Shown here in pieces: positions 10,033 through 22,000 of a DNA stretch of 64,000 bases (position 1 is its first letter; each line of letters starts with the position of its first letter). The notes under the pieces were generated by a model. That model did not search any database, was not told the DNA's origin, and saw only the letters and a list, made by a program, of their open reading frames with translations. The stretch comes from Xestospongia bergquistia (Eukaryota; Porifera; Demospongiae; Haplosclerida; Petrosiidae): contig OZ014411.1 in NCBI GenBank assembly GCA_963965975.1, positions 1,597,001 through 1,661,000 on the forward strand, given 5' to 3'. The position numbers and the translations under genes are program-made.

Positions 10033-10335
10033 TCTTGATTTTATACTATATATGTATAAATTTTTGATGGTTGAAGCATAAAGCATGTAGTGTCTCTTTA
10101 TATAACAAAATATGGAATGTAATAAGTCTAGTTTGCAGGAAGACATTTTGCTGAGTGTGTTTTTGGAAAAACTGATTGTTATGTTATTTGATAATATTCA
10201 TTGTAATTTTTGCACATAAAAGCATTCATATATACTATGTCTCCCAAATGAATAGGTATACACTAATTAGTTTTGTCATGAGACACACAATCTTTTGGGA
10301 AATGTATACACTTTATTATTATATGTATGTGCTGT

Positions 10336-10837
10336 TGTTCCTTTAAAAGTAATGAAGTTCAAATACTGTCAACAAATTATGTTCATTAATTGGACAATTC
10401 CTTGCACAATCGCAGCTACTATTATTAATATCCCAAATGAACTCTAATGTTCCCAATGGACTATGAGAGCATCATGTAAACAATGACCTTTTAAGAAAAG
10501 TAACTGGTTACACTCAATTTGATTTGTATCTGACTATTTTAGGTCAATGCATTTTATTTTAGTTATTAACTTTTGTACCTGTACTCTCTGTACAATATCA
10601 GTTCAAAATTCAAGCCACAATCTTGTCCTTGCAGGAGTGGCTAAGATTAATAAAAACAGTATTTAGTTGTTGTGTCTGTTGACCTATGAACTCTAGAAGC
10701 ACTAATAGAGACACTGTATATGAAGATTAAACACTATGAACACTAAACCTACTAGCTTTAGAAGTACTAATATAAAAACAAGAATGATATTAATGACAAT
10801 TGGAAGACTAATATTAACAGTAAGAATCATATATAGA
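10336..10837. other. Non-coding stretch
   Basis: No coding or RNA feature that I can support. The right end is the TATATAGA target-site copy of the hAT-type element that starts at 10838. Confidence 0.5.
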
Positions 10838-11896
10838 CAGGGGCGTACCTGAAAAAAATTGATGGTAGGGCAACCGGACGTAGGCGTGGTTATCATAACG
10901 TGTTAATGGTTATTACAGTATAAATAATTAGTTATTATATGGATTTCTGGGATTTGTAGCTGTTATGTCCAATGAGGTAGAGGGCAATAGTACAATGGAA
11001 GTATATCTCTGTCATTTTCTTTGTTTTAGTTATTTCCTTTGTTAATGGTAACTAATCATGAACATGGTGGATATCAAATGGATGACAATGAAATTGGAAT
11101 GTTTGTGATGATTGTAGCTATTGTACAAATTTTTTATCAGGTAAGGATATATGATGTTAAATTTAGAAGTTATATTTCTTTTATTTAGCCTATAATCTAT
11201 CCAAAGACAGTTAGGTTGTTAGGATATCGTTATTTGATGAGAATTAGTTTGGTAATATTTATTATTGGCAGTTTATTGTTGCCATGGTGTAATACTATCA
11301 CTGGTCCTATTGATCCACTGGTCATCAGTTCAGGATCTGGAAGTGGAGACAATATCAGTTCTGATTTTTGTGGAAGACTTGATAGTGAGTCATCTGTGAA
11401 CGAAAACTCCATTGTCAGATTACCAGCAAAAGTGTGGGCTATTATTTTCTTGTCTTTACTAATGACGATACTTTCAAGGTTTGAATAGATATCATCATTT
11501 TTTTTATTTATTGGTTCATAGAACAAGCAGCTTTACTTGTATAATTGTGATGGTCAATAATTCATCTTTTCCAGAGACAAAAGGAACAGTTAATGGTATT
11601 GGTCAGTCATTAGTGGCCATATTTCGATCAATTGGTCCTACTGTTGGTTCACTTGGTTTTGCATGGAGTGAAGGGAATGGTGAGCTACATATATTGCAGT
11701 CATCTCATATACAATCATGGAAAATCTCTCTTTTCAGGTCTTACTTGGCCTCTAAACTATCATTTAATGTTTGAAATTATAGTAACATTAGCTTTAGGAA
11801 TATAATAAATAATTAATATTATACAAAAATTTAAATTAATTAATAATGAATATAATTATCAATGACGTTTGATGCCCGGGCCCAGGTACGCCACTG
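10838..11896. mobile_element. Non-autonomous hAT-type element carrying host exons (Pack-type)
   Basis: Left end CAGGGGCGTACCTG (10838-10851). Right end CAGGTACGCCACTG (11883-11896), the inverted copy with one mismatch in 14. Both ends are flanked by TATATAGA (10830-10837 and 11897-11904), a perfect 8-bp target duplication, as hAT transposases make. CAG(T/G)GGCGTA ends are common in hAT elements. The 1059-bp interior contains no transposase but four exons and three introns of an MFS transporter on the plus strand. It inserted shortly upstream of the kinase gene at 12072. Confidence 0.85.
11030..11805 (+). CDS. Captured 3' half of an MFS transporter gene (four exons)
   Basis: Exons at 11030-11140, 11189-11478, 11522-11679 and 11738-11805 all have GT-AG borders. 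Joined, they give 208 codons and a stop with no lesion. The first exon reads LFPLLMVTN...GYQMDDNEIGMF. The second holds hydrophobic segments LVIFIIGSLLLPW and AIIFLSLLMTIL separated by a Gly/Ser loop. The third holds ETKGTVNGIGQSLVAIFRSI, the conserved (T/R)(G)xxNGxGQS stretch of MFS proteins of the ZIFL-like / tetracycline-resistance-like type. This is the C-terminal half (about TM7-12) only. The N-terminal half is absent from the window. The exon block lies entirely inside the hAT-type inverted ends, so it was probably captured. Whether it is transcribed cannot be told. Confidence 0.75.
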
Positions 11897-12071
11897 TATA
11901 TAGATATCTATACAGTTAGTCTATACCTTGCGTCTATTCATTTCAATGATTTCCTCTATGTACCGGAAATATCTAATTAAGTGGGTAAGGCCTTGGTACA
12001 CCCAGCCCCCTTTTTTAAACTAAAGCAGTAGACAGGAATTAGTTATTAGAGTTTGTTTCTCATAAGTAAAG

Positions 12072-14507
12072 ATGGTAGAAAGGCTCCAGAGTCAACTCCA
12101 GGCTTTGTCACTAGATGATGTAGTTGAAAATGGTAAAGAGTTAGGTCGTGGAGCATATGGTGTTGTATATGAGGTAAAAGTAAGTGGTCTAATATGTGCT
12201 GGAAAAACTCTACATGAAGCTATTGTACAGGTAAACTAGATTATTCTACAAGTAGTGTCCGTTTGTTAGAAATCTTAGTTTGCTGTTCCTTTAGTAATTA
12301 GGGGGTGGAGATTAGTTTAATACACAAAATAGTATAGACTGCCTGATAGATTTATAAGTATTTTTATAAAAATACTTACTATTTTTTGCAATATGTTTGT
12401 AGAATGAAACAATTGTCAAGTTTGCTGAGGAATGTCTTTGTCACAGTCAACAACGTCATCCAAATATAGTCCAGTTAATGGGTGTTTATTTCTCTTATTC
12501 TTCTCGGTTACCTATGTTGATAATGGAATATCTTCCTCTGTCATTAACACAGTGTTTAGAAACACATCAAAATTTTCCTCTTTCAGTTAAATATTCAATC
12601 CTTCTTGATGTGGCAAATGGTCTCAATTATCTCCACTGTAAGAGACCTCCAGTTGTCCATCGTGATCTCTCAGCAAACAATATACTGCTAACATCTAGTT
12701 TGACAGCCAAAATATCTGACCTAGGTGTATCCAGAATGGCAAACACATTTCTCCAACAGCACCTAACGACAGCACCAGGTAATGTTGTTGTAATGCCTCC
12801 AGAAGCTTTCCAGAATAATCCATATTATGACCAGAAGCTTGATGTATTTTCATATGGCTGTCTTGTTCTTCATGTCTTCACACATCAATGGCCTATGCCT
12901 ACAGATCAATATGTACCAAGTGAACAGTCACCTGGTATGTTTTGTCTTGTGTCAGAGTGGGATAGAAGAGCAAAATATACTGCAGCAACACCAAAACATA
13001 GTCCCTTTTTTTCATTTGTTAAGTCTTGTCTGGACAATAATCCTAAAAACCGTCCCACTATGAGTGATGCTATCATATGTGCTCAACAAGCTGCCTCTAG
13101 TGTACCTCCAATACAGAACCAAATAGAAATAATGAAACAACTGAACTCGCTTACTCAACAGGTAGAAGAAATCAAAAAGCAATCTCAAGAAGATATTCGT
13201 AGATTGGAAGAAAAAGTGCAGCAACTTGAACATGTTTTAAGTCTTATAATAAATTCCAATAAAGAGATTGATGCTTCACATTATAGTGACATTGTGCAGA
13301 TGTCATTTATGCAAAGTCGTGATACAGGAATCAATAATAAGCAATCACTATCACGACATAAACCTTATAATAGACAAGAGTCACAGTATGAAAGTACTGG
13401 TCTTCATGATCACGTAAAGGTTAATTTAACTGAAACACAAGTGCAAAGCAATGGTCCACGAGATAAATTGTGAGTTAAGTCTAAATATATTCTGTTGTTT
13501 GAATGTCATAATTGTTGTTACAAGATACAACAATAATGAGACAATTATGTACTTATAATCTTTTTGCTACATGAGTTGTTTATGATAAATAAATTTATGT
13601 TTTTAATGTTTAAAATGCAGCAAGCTCTCTATGAAAAATAATTTTTAGTATTTAGCATACTTAGTTTCCAGATCGGAGTTAATATATGATTTTAAGTATT
13701 GCCTTAAACATTGTTACTTTTTTTCTTCTAGTTGTCATGAGTATGATGGTGGGTAAGTGATTGACAGTTCTAAAGTACATATCACTACCTTTTTTACAGT
13801 AAGGATCTTCAAAAATTATTAATTGATGCTGTAAAACGCGGGAATGTAACCAAAGTTAGTTATATAGATGTTATGATACCTATCAGTGACTATTATTTAT
13901 ATCTTATTTATACATATAATAATTGCTCCTTTTATAGATTATAGAGGCCCACCAAAATGGTGCTTCGTTGACTAATGTAGATCAGAATGGACTTACGCCT
14001 CTTCATCATGCTGCTCGCTTAGGGAGAATAGAAGCAGTTCAATATATAGCAGATAATAGTAAGAAAAATGATATACATGTAAATCATATTGTCATAGAAC
14101 TTTTTAGTATATGTAACTAAAGGAATTGATTTAGGTGTTATGCAGTGATGTTTCTAGTAAAGTTAATAGTAAATTAAAACCACATTTACTTTTTTAGTTC
14201 CTAAAGAGGCTATTAACATTCAAGATGAAGACAAGTAAGTCATTTGAATCATTATATCATTTATATATATTGAGTAATATTACTATTTAAGAGGTCAAAC
14301 AGCACTTCATAAAGCAGCCTGGTATGGTTATCGTGAAATCTGTAAAATATTAGTTGAGGCAGGAGCCTCTCTATTTATAACTGATTATCAGGTAAGTAAT
14401 AATGTGATTGTCTTTACTTTTGCTTCCTGTATCAGGACAATACACCATATCACAAATCAATTCAAAGTGAAGATGTAGGATTGCAGGAATATTTGAAAAG
14501 TAAATAG
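12072..14507 (+). CDS. TKL-type protein kinase with coiled coil and ankyrin repeats (543 aa)
   Basis: Eight exons: 12072-12230, 12403-13469, 13732-13752, 13800-13854, 13938-14058, 14198-14234, 14292-14391 and 14436-14507. Phases agree throughout. Kinase domain about residues 18-290: glycine loop ELGRGAYGVVYEV, putative ATP-binding Lys in CAGKTLHEA, catalytic loop VVHRDLSANNILL, Mg-binding Asp in ISDLGVSRM where DFG is replaced by DLG, and MPPEAF replacing APE. The HRD/DLG pattern fits an active tyrosine-kinase-like (TKL) kinase. A coiled coil follows (QQVEEIKKQSQEDIRRLEEK), then ankyrin repeats (NGLTPLHHAARLGRIEAVQY and GQTALHKAAWYGYREICKIL). The architecture is RIPK4/ANKK1-like but the kinase sequence is not diagnostic. 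Retention of the intron at 13470 would stop the protein after DKL (TGA 13471-13473), so a kinase-only isoform is possible. Confidence 0.85.
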
Positions 14508-15071
14508 TTCAAACTATTATCAATTTTTATACTATTGATCAATTTTTATACTGTTAGTGAAAGAAGTACAGACTGCAGTTAATTAATAATTATTTTACAA
14601 CTTCACTTTCTTATATTATCCATGACATTAGCACAATTTATCATCTGATCATAACATACAATAATAAATATGAGCACACAAGAACAGAAAGATATAATTG
14701 TATTTATTTCTATTTCAATTTAAATCAGTAATAATTTTAATTTTCTAAAAAAAATAAAAAAGCTTATGTGTCATTGTTAAAAAGCAATTTCTTTTGAAAC
14801 ACAGACTTTCAAATATCAATGTATGAAATAGCATATAGTGCAATATTGTTATGTCTTGCAGCTGAATGAATGCATGCATAAACCTATTATATAATAATGT
14901 ATAACTTCTTCAATCTATACAAATGTATGATAATACACTATCACTGTCCCTATTGATATGTCAACAGAAGATAATTTCATTATATGTTATAAATGTTAAC
15001 ATGTTCCTCAATAAACTAGCTTTTATAAGAAAAATATATTGTATTGAATGTTTATTGAAGTAAATTTTATA
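14508..15071. other. Non-coding stretch with a dispersed-repeat segment
   Basis: No gene. The part at about 14975-15065 (TATGTTATAAATGTTAACAT and GAATGTTTATTGAAGTAAAT) is similar to 51345-51425 next to the Tigger-type element, which suggests a shared transposon-derived segment at the left break of the LRR array. Confidence 0.55.
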
Positions 15072-15801
15072 GGTTGTTAGTAGATTAATAAAAGAACAAC
15101 AAACCAAAGGAAGTAGATGGCGTATTAATCTCAGATCATCATCTCCTGAAAGTACTCTTGTAATTATTAGTAATCTCAGTAAATGTGCAGTGAAGACACT
15201 TGATATACACAGCACTTCATTGGACAGTATATGTATGTCAACATTATCAACAGAACTACAAACTACTAATAAAACAATGATAAACCTGCTTCTTCGCTAC
15301 TGTTCACTTACTGGTGGTATCAAACAAATCAGTGATGCTCTCTTTACCAATACTACTCTTAAGATATTAGCATTGATTAATGTTACTATCACAGATGAAG
15401 ATACCAGTCACTTTTTTACTATGTTAAGTATTAATAAGACATTGGATTAACTAGAACTCATCAACTGTAACATCACTGATAATGGTGTCCAATATATCTA
15501 TGAAGGCCTCACTAAAAACCAAACATTGACTCGTTTGAACATCAGTTATAATCCTCAGATCACTTCAGTTAGTACCAGTACAATAGCTGGACTAATAAAT
15601 ACAACTAAATTATTAACAGTACTAAGTCTTCACAGTACTTCACTGAATGATGATGATATCAAGACAATATGTACTGCACTTATTGAAAATACTACAATAC
15701 AAGAACTATGGTTATCTAAACAATATGAAGAATATTGTATGAATTTAGACAATTATCAAGTTATTAAAGACAGACTTAAGTTCCAGCCAAACTTAAAATA
15801 G
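15072..15801 (+). pseudogene. LRR exon fragment of the Death/SH3/LRR family (copy 0)
   Basis: Homology to the last exon of the two large genes begins abruptly at GTTGTTAGTAGATTAATAAA. It carries LRRs of the ribonuclease-inhibitor type: LDIHSTSLDSICMSTLSTEL, CSLTGGIKQISDALF, CNITDNGVQYI. A TAA at 15448-15450 interrupts it where the paralogues read TTGGAA. The frame resumes to the normal stop at 15799-15801. No upstream exons of this copy are present, so it is a truncated, dead copy. Confidence 0.85.
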
Positions 15802-16093
15802 CTTATTCTATGCATTCTCTTTCAATTTATTTTAAGTTTCTATTGATGTCTTTTTAATATCTTATATTAAAATACAAACAAAACACTTTTTATTGTATAC
15901 ATATTGAGAAATTAAAGTGGAGTTCACTAATTATAGTGGGTGTGGTAAATTGACTATTGAGAAATACCACTTAATATGAAATACTCTGATAACTTGTTCT
16001 GATCTCATACTTCATTCAACCTCTTTATCAAGGAATATATATTGACATATATCAAGTACATTATATTAACAATATAATATAATTGAACTATTA

Positions 16094-16327
16094 CACTGTA
16101 AAAATTGATTAGTTAATTTAACCAATACATGGTTATGTGGGTTGCATATGTAAAAAGTAACCTTTGATTACTAATGTACTATGAAATTATTGGTTATGTA
16201 GCTACATAAAGTGTAGGACATTAGTAATGAAAACAGTATTATGCTTACTTTTCTAGCAAAAATATATTTGTAATTGCAACCTGTATAACCAAATAATGGT
16301 TAAATCAACCAATCAATTTTTACAGTG
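16094..16327. mobile_element. MITE with about 21-bp terminal inverted repeats
   Basis: CACTGTAAAAATTGATT... at 16094 and the inverted copy ending ...CAATTTTTACAGTG at 16327 (20 of 21 match). The paralogous intergenic units at about 22400 and 27535 read straight through TTGAACTATTATAATGTCTA and lack the insert, so they are empty sites. Confidence 0.85.
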
Positions 16328-16555
16328 CATATATAATGTCTATATTAGTACTATTATAATATGATATTAGACTCATTCCTATGTGTAGAAGTCTGGAATT
16401 CAGACTAGTACATATAAACAATACTACATGTTATTATAATAATAACAATTAATACATTAAGATAATATCATAATACAATAACTATACTAATAATATACAT
16501 ACAATAGACAAATGGAAATACAAGTTAATTATGATGTCATAATGACAACATTAAA

Positions 16556-17105
16556 GAGCATTGTAAATACATGTTTATTGAAAAGTGGTAACAAGTGGTG
16601 GGTGAAGTCAGTTAAAAGGTAAGGTTATGTTCCCATATATTAATGATCAAGAGGGTGAGATTACTATCAAAGATGACATTGTTCACGTTTATCACAATGA
16701 CAACAGAACACAATGGTTGGTGGTTAGTATGTCTTGATGAAGGTCTGGTGCCTGACTACTTTCTCTGTCTCTCTCTCTCACAAAATCAGTATTCTCTCCT
16801 CACAACATAACTTAATTACTTCACCTGTATATAAACATATTTTAGTATACAAACCTATACAGACATATACAGACATTTGCAATATGTTAAGTTTTTTATG
16901 ATTCACAAGTTAACCAGTTAAATTTCATTTGTAAACCTTTTTTCTTTTTCTTTACCTGGTAATTTATTCAACAGAGAAAGCTTTTAAATGTTGAGCTAAA
17001 GTAGCTTTCAATTACACAGCTAAGAATTAAAATGAATCATTATCGATGTTAGGTGATATTGTTGAGATTTTAGAAGTTGATGGTGAGGGCTGGTGGTGTA
17101 GATGA
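16556..17105 (+). pseudogene. SH3-domain exon debris
   Basis: Three short stretches read like pieces of SH3 domains. About 16590-16638 gives SGNKWWVKSVKR, followed across a TAA by GYVPIY (the WW...GYVPxxY core). About 16648-16725 gives EGEITIKDDIVHVY and RTQWLV. About 17053-17100 gives GDIVEILEVDGEGWWCR, ending in a stop. They lie in different frames with stops between, so no intact protein is visible. The first part also occurs in the next unit (about 22635-22735), truncated by the deletion there. They may be remains of an SH3-rich adaptor related to the SH3 exons of the Death/LRR genes. Confidence 0.55.
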
Positions 17106-17948
17106 GAACTAATTCATGTGGACTCCGGTCATTATATGCTTGTTGTTATAGTACATTTCATGCTATGTATAAAGTACACACAAAGCTAAAAATAGTATGT
17201 ACATGTGTTACAATTGTTGTCTCATTGGCATTTTAGGAGCATATGTGTCTGTTCACAATATCTTTCATATCTTAATTTAATGACCATTGTTAGATAAATA
17301 TGCTTCCTTAATCTTTCACGTATTATCATGCATTGTATAGTATGTATTACTATAGTAACTCTGTTTTTTAAAGAGGAGGCACAGAATATCTTGGTAATTG
17401 GTCTACAGGTAACCCTGAAATACTAAACAGAGGTATCTGGGTTTTATCTACTGGGGTGGGGGGGGGGGGGAAGCTTTCCCCCAAACTCAGTAACTTCCCC
17501 AAAAAAAGTTATAGTGATTTAGTAGTATGAAATTAATAAAAACAAGATTGTGAAGCAGGATGGAAGAAGAAATATTATAGCATGCAATGAGAATGTGTAT
17601 TGAAGGACCTGAATGTTTAATAGATGAAACAATGAAAGAAAAATTATTGAAAATTACAAAAAAGTCAAGAAAAGAAAAATAGCATTGTAATTAATAATTA
17701 TTATTTATTCTCTTTAGTTATTTGCAATATGTTATTCAATAAAGCTAAAAGTGCATTGGAAGTCAACTTCTCACCCCCAAAAAGAATTCTAGATAGAACC
17801 CTGTAAGTATAACAAAGTTGGTTGATAAGAGAAAAATACTATCAGTAGTTAATATAACAAACACTGTCACATTATTTTCACCATATCTATCTATGTATGT
17901 GTGTATTGTTATATTTAACAGTATATATTACTAGTTATTAACTCTATA

Positions 17949-18743
17949 GAAGACATTGGAAGTGTTAAGTGAAATGATTATGACAACAGTGTATGTCTCA
18001 CTTCACCAATAATAGAACAATGTGAAAATGTTATGAATAGATTAATGGAAAGCAAAAATATAGGACAAGAATGGAGTATATATCTGTATACATCAACTCA
18101 TGAAAGTACTCTAGCTATTATTAACAATCTTAATTTGTGTGCAGTGTGGAGACTTGATATATCATGCACTCCACTGGACAGTAAGTGTGTCTCCACATTA
18201 TCAGAAATACTGAGTAGCAATAAAACAATAAAAATCTTACATCTTGTCTCTTCTCAACTTACTGGTGGTATGAAAGAAGTCAGTGATGCTCTCTTTACTA
18301 ACACAACACTTCAAGAATTATTGTTGTTTAATGTTTCTGTCACAGATGAAGATACTGTTAACTTGTCTAACATGTTGAGTAGCAATAAGACATTGAAAGT
18401 ATTACAACTATCAAATTGTAACATCACTGATAATAGTGTCTGATATATCTGTGAAGGGCTCACTAGAAATCAAACATTGACTACATTGAACATCGGAGGT
18501 AATTATCAGATCACTTCAATTAGTACCAGTACAATAGTTAAATTGATAAGCACTACAAAATCATTGATAGAACTCCACCTGGACTGTACTTCACTGAAAG
18601 ATGATGATATGAAGATAATATGTACTGAACTAGCTAACAATACTACAATACAGAGACTTGTATTGACACCACAAAATAAGGAGAATTTTGACATATTCAG
18701 TAATCATCAGTTCATTAAAGACAGACTTCGTTTCTGGTCATAG
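17949..18743 (+). pseudogene. Diverged LRR exon of the same family
   Basis: A more divergent paralogue of the terminal LRR exon. It has CVSTLSEILSSNKTIKIL, QLTGGMKEVSDALF, SVTDEDTVNLSNML and QLSNCNITDNSV. A TGA at 18441-18443 replaces the CGA or CAA of the paralogues. Upstream, the exon start (about 17950-18030) aligns with the conserved pre-LRR part SPTIEQCE but carries a TGA where the others have Trp. The second half is open again to 18743. No Death or SH3 exons precede it. Confidence 0.75.
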
Positions 18744-18814
18744 TAACCACATGTATTGACATGTTAACTGTTTGTCCTCACTTTCAATATCAATTGAGAC
18801 TCCTGTTAACTAAA

Positions 18815-19016
18815 TTTTTATTTTTTACTCAAAATGTCTTTGACATTACAAATAAACAAAACAGCATGTTTACAACTGCATTAACTAATACAGATGACAT
18901 TTGTCCTCAATATCCCATATATGGAAGTAATGTAATTTATAGTACTACTTCTAATGGTTCAGACTGGTATGTAGCCACACCCTTCTTTGACCTCACAAGT
19001 GGATATTATTTTGACT
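18815..19016 (+). promoter_or_regulatory. Conserved upstream region of the Death/LRR gene, copy 1
   Basis: This block before the ATG at 19017 (AAATGTCTTTGACATTACAA, ATATATGGAAGTAATG, TAGCCACACCCTTCTTTGAC) is nearly identical to 23371-23561 before copy 2 and is recognisable at 29890-30022 before the truncated copy. Its conservation and position suggest a promoter and 5' UTR. The CCACACCC box (KLF/Sp1-like) is kept in all three. Confidence 0.55.
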
Positions 19017-22000
19017 ATGGCAGCTAGTCTAAGTGAGTTAAACTTTAGTTCCTTTTCTCATTTATAAATGTCAATGTAATTTTATTAAGATATAGCTAAT
19101 TTGAAAGATATCATTGAAGCCTTGAAGCAAAGTCACTTCCCAAACCATCGCTGGTCTCCTCTTGGTCTACAACTGGGTCTATTACAACCTACTCTGTCAG
19201 ACATTAGAGCCAAGTATAGAGATGATCCAGAGAACTATCTTCAAGAGTGTTTAACTCTGTGGTTGAGTAAAGCTGATAATGTCACTGAAAGTGGAGGTCC
19301 TACATGGGACTCATTAGCTAGTGCTCTTAACAAGTTAGGAGAGAATGCTACTGCTGACAAAATAAAGGAATTTAGTGAGGAATTGGAATTTGTGTTACAT
19401 AATATACATCTTTAAATTTTTACAACAGAAGAATCATTTACTCCTGCGTGTCAAATGTTACAGCAACACACTGACAGACTCTCACTTCTCATTCTTCCTG
19501 TCGAGATTATTCAGATGTTATATGAAGAGAGAGTGATCTCTAAGGAGACATTAGATGAAGTCAATAGATTGGGAAGTGTACTAGGAGAAGGTCCATTAAG
19601 AGCACTATGTACTACAGTGTCTAAAACCCCAAATATTTTAAAAGTGTTTGCTAGTGTCTTGTTGAAATCTGAAGAAACTGTACAGATTGCTAAAGATATA
19701 CTCAAGGAATATGGTAAATAATATTATATAGTAGTAATCTTTCATTATCACTTCATAGAGAATACATTTCCTTCTCATGTCATTCTTCAGCGTACTTATC
19801 AATATGATTTTGATCAGATGGAAGTGACCTTTGGAAATCTTATGATGAAAATGTCACCTCTCATTAAAGCTGGTGTTCCTTCACTAGAAGATCTCAAAAT
19901 ATATCTTCGGACATGTTTTCGGGACCTAAGACCCCAACTGGCTACAGCTAAATCATTTAATGATGTGATGGATCTTGTACAAGATAAATGTACCATTATT
20001 AATGTCTGCTGTTTGGAGGCTATTGTTGATCACTACAATATCACAGCAGCTAAACGACACATTGAAGAATTCAAGACAGCTGTTGATACATTTTGTGAGA
20101 AGATCAAAACTGATATATGCCTTAAACAGAACTTCAAGATAGCTTCATTTTCTCATCATCTCACTTGTGAGACTATTGAGTTTGTGCTTGAGTGGGAGAC
20201 TGACAGACATATAGAAATTTAGATATATATATATATATAGATATTTTTACTAAATTTAGCATTTATCCAAAAGCCTCAGAAACCATTAACTGATGAAGGA
20301 GTTCATAAATCTAGTCAAGAAGAGTCCACACTATCTATCAATGGTAAGTGTCATAGTATCATATCTATGTCTTAGGATGTGTCCATTGCCCATATATGGA
20401 AATGTTATTTTAGTATGTACTTGATCTTAAACCATGTAATCACATGTTGTTATTTACAAATAAACTTTTTTAGTGACAGATACAAACAAGTCAATGACTT
20501 CTAGAAACTTTACAGATTTACTTCTTAATTAGTCTCACTCATCTTTTCTTTTTTAGTCTTGTCCTGATCATCTCTTGTAGTATTTAATATCACATGATAA
20601 AATTGTACAACCACAAAAGTTAGCAACCATGTCTATGAAAGCATATACCTTATATGGTATTATAAGATAAGGACATGAGATAGTACATGTTAGTATATGA
20701 ATGTTCAACACTCCTTTTGTTCATACACTCCTGACTACATATATTATACAAATTATATTGTCATTACTTATTGTAGAGTCTTCAATATATGAGTTAAGAG
20801 ATGAGACAAAAGGTTCAACTGATGATAAAGAGTCAGGTTATGGTATGTTGTGTTATGATGTTTCATAAAGTTACATTATAATAATGTATTAGTGGTCTAT
20901 ACAGAAGCTGTTGTCAAACGTTCTTTCACCAAAGTATATCCTGTGCAATTAACTATAAATGTTGGAGATGTTATCAAAGATGTCATTAAGGTATGGACAC
21001 ATTATTTTTATCCATCCATTCATTATGTCAACATATTATTTAAAAATCATTTCTATTCATATTATATATTTCATAGACTGGAGAAGGATGGTATGAGGGG
21101 ACTCTGAATGGAGTCCGTGGGATGTTCCCTATAAATTATACAGAACTACAACTAGCTAAATCTGAATTATCTCATGATGATCCCAAATTAGGAGGTAATC
21201 CCTGTAATTTGTTCATTAGAACTTAACTTATAATGTTTTTATATAGTACAGTTAGTAACACTATATATTATATGTGTATACTATATCTACATACTAACTC
21301 TGTTTATAACAGGACATACCGGAAGAGTTGAGTGGAGAGATGATATAAAGTATGTTTGGCTTATCTCACCAACTATTGAACAATGTGAAGAGGTTGTTAG
21401 CAGATTAATAAAAGAACAACAAACCAAAGGAAGTAGATGGAGTATTAATCTCAGATCATCATCTCCTGAAAGTACTCTTGTAATTATTAGTAATCTCAGT
21501 AAATGTGCAGTGAAGACACTTGATATACACAGCACTCCATTGGACAGTATATGTATGTCAACATTATCAACAGAGCTACAAACTACTAACAAAACAATGT
21601 TAAGCCTATTCTTTCGCTACTGTTCACTTACTGGTGGTATCAAACAAATCAGTGATGCTCTCTTTACCAATACTACTCTTGAGGTGTTAGCGTTGATTAA
21701 TGTTACTATCACAGATGAAGATACCAGTCACTTGTCTACTATGTTAAGTATTAATAAGACATTGGAAACACTAGTACTCACCAACTGTAACATCACTGAT
21801 AATGGTGTCCAATATATCTGTGAAGGCCTCACTAAAAACCAAACATTGACTTTGTTGAACATTAGCTATAATCCTCAGATCTCTTCAGTTAGTACCAGTA
21901 CAATAGCTGAACTAATGAATACAACTAAATCGTTAACAGTACTAAGTCTTCACAGTACTTCACTGAACAATGATGATATCAAAACAATATGTACTGCACT

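Larger units (their letters stand above)
9590..10335. repeat. Direct duplication of 5' end and upstream region
   Basis: The upstream region 9590-9880 (for example TGAGTGTCTTTTTGGAAAAA, CCCAAATGAATA, ACACTTTATTAT) recurs at 10033-10335 with moderate divergence. Together with the signal-peptide exons at 9584 and 10032 this shows a tandem duplication of the promoter and 5' end of the Cys-rich gene. Confidence 0.75.
15802..17948. repeat. Duplicated 3' intergenic unit (copy 0)
   Basis: This stretch downstream of the LRR exon is repeated downstream of the LRR exons at 22121 and 27252. Shared blocks include AACTTGTTCTGATCTCATAC, GACTCATTCCTATGTGTAGA, and the SH3-like exon debris. Relative to this copy, the 22122 copy lacks about 560 bp (16670-17235) and the MITE. 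It contains a long G run at 17458-17470. Confidence 0.8.

Noticed and set aside
16094..16327. Inverted repeat considered as a small RNA hairpin gene
   Set aside because: Paralogous empty sites at 22400 and 27535 show it is an inserted element with terminal repeats.
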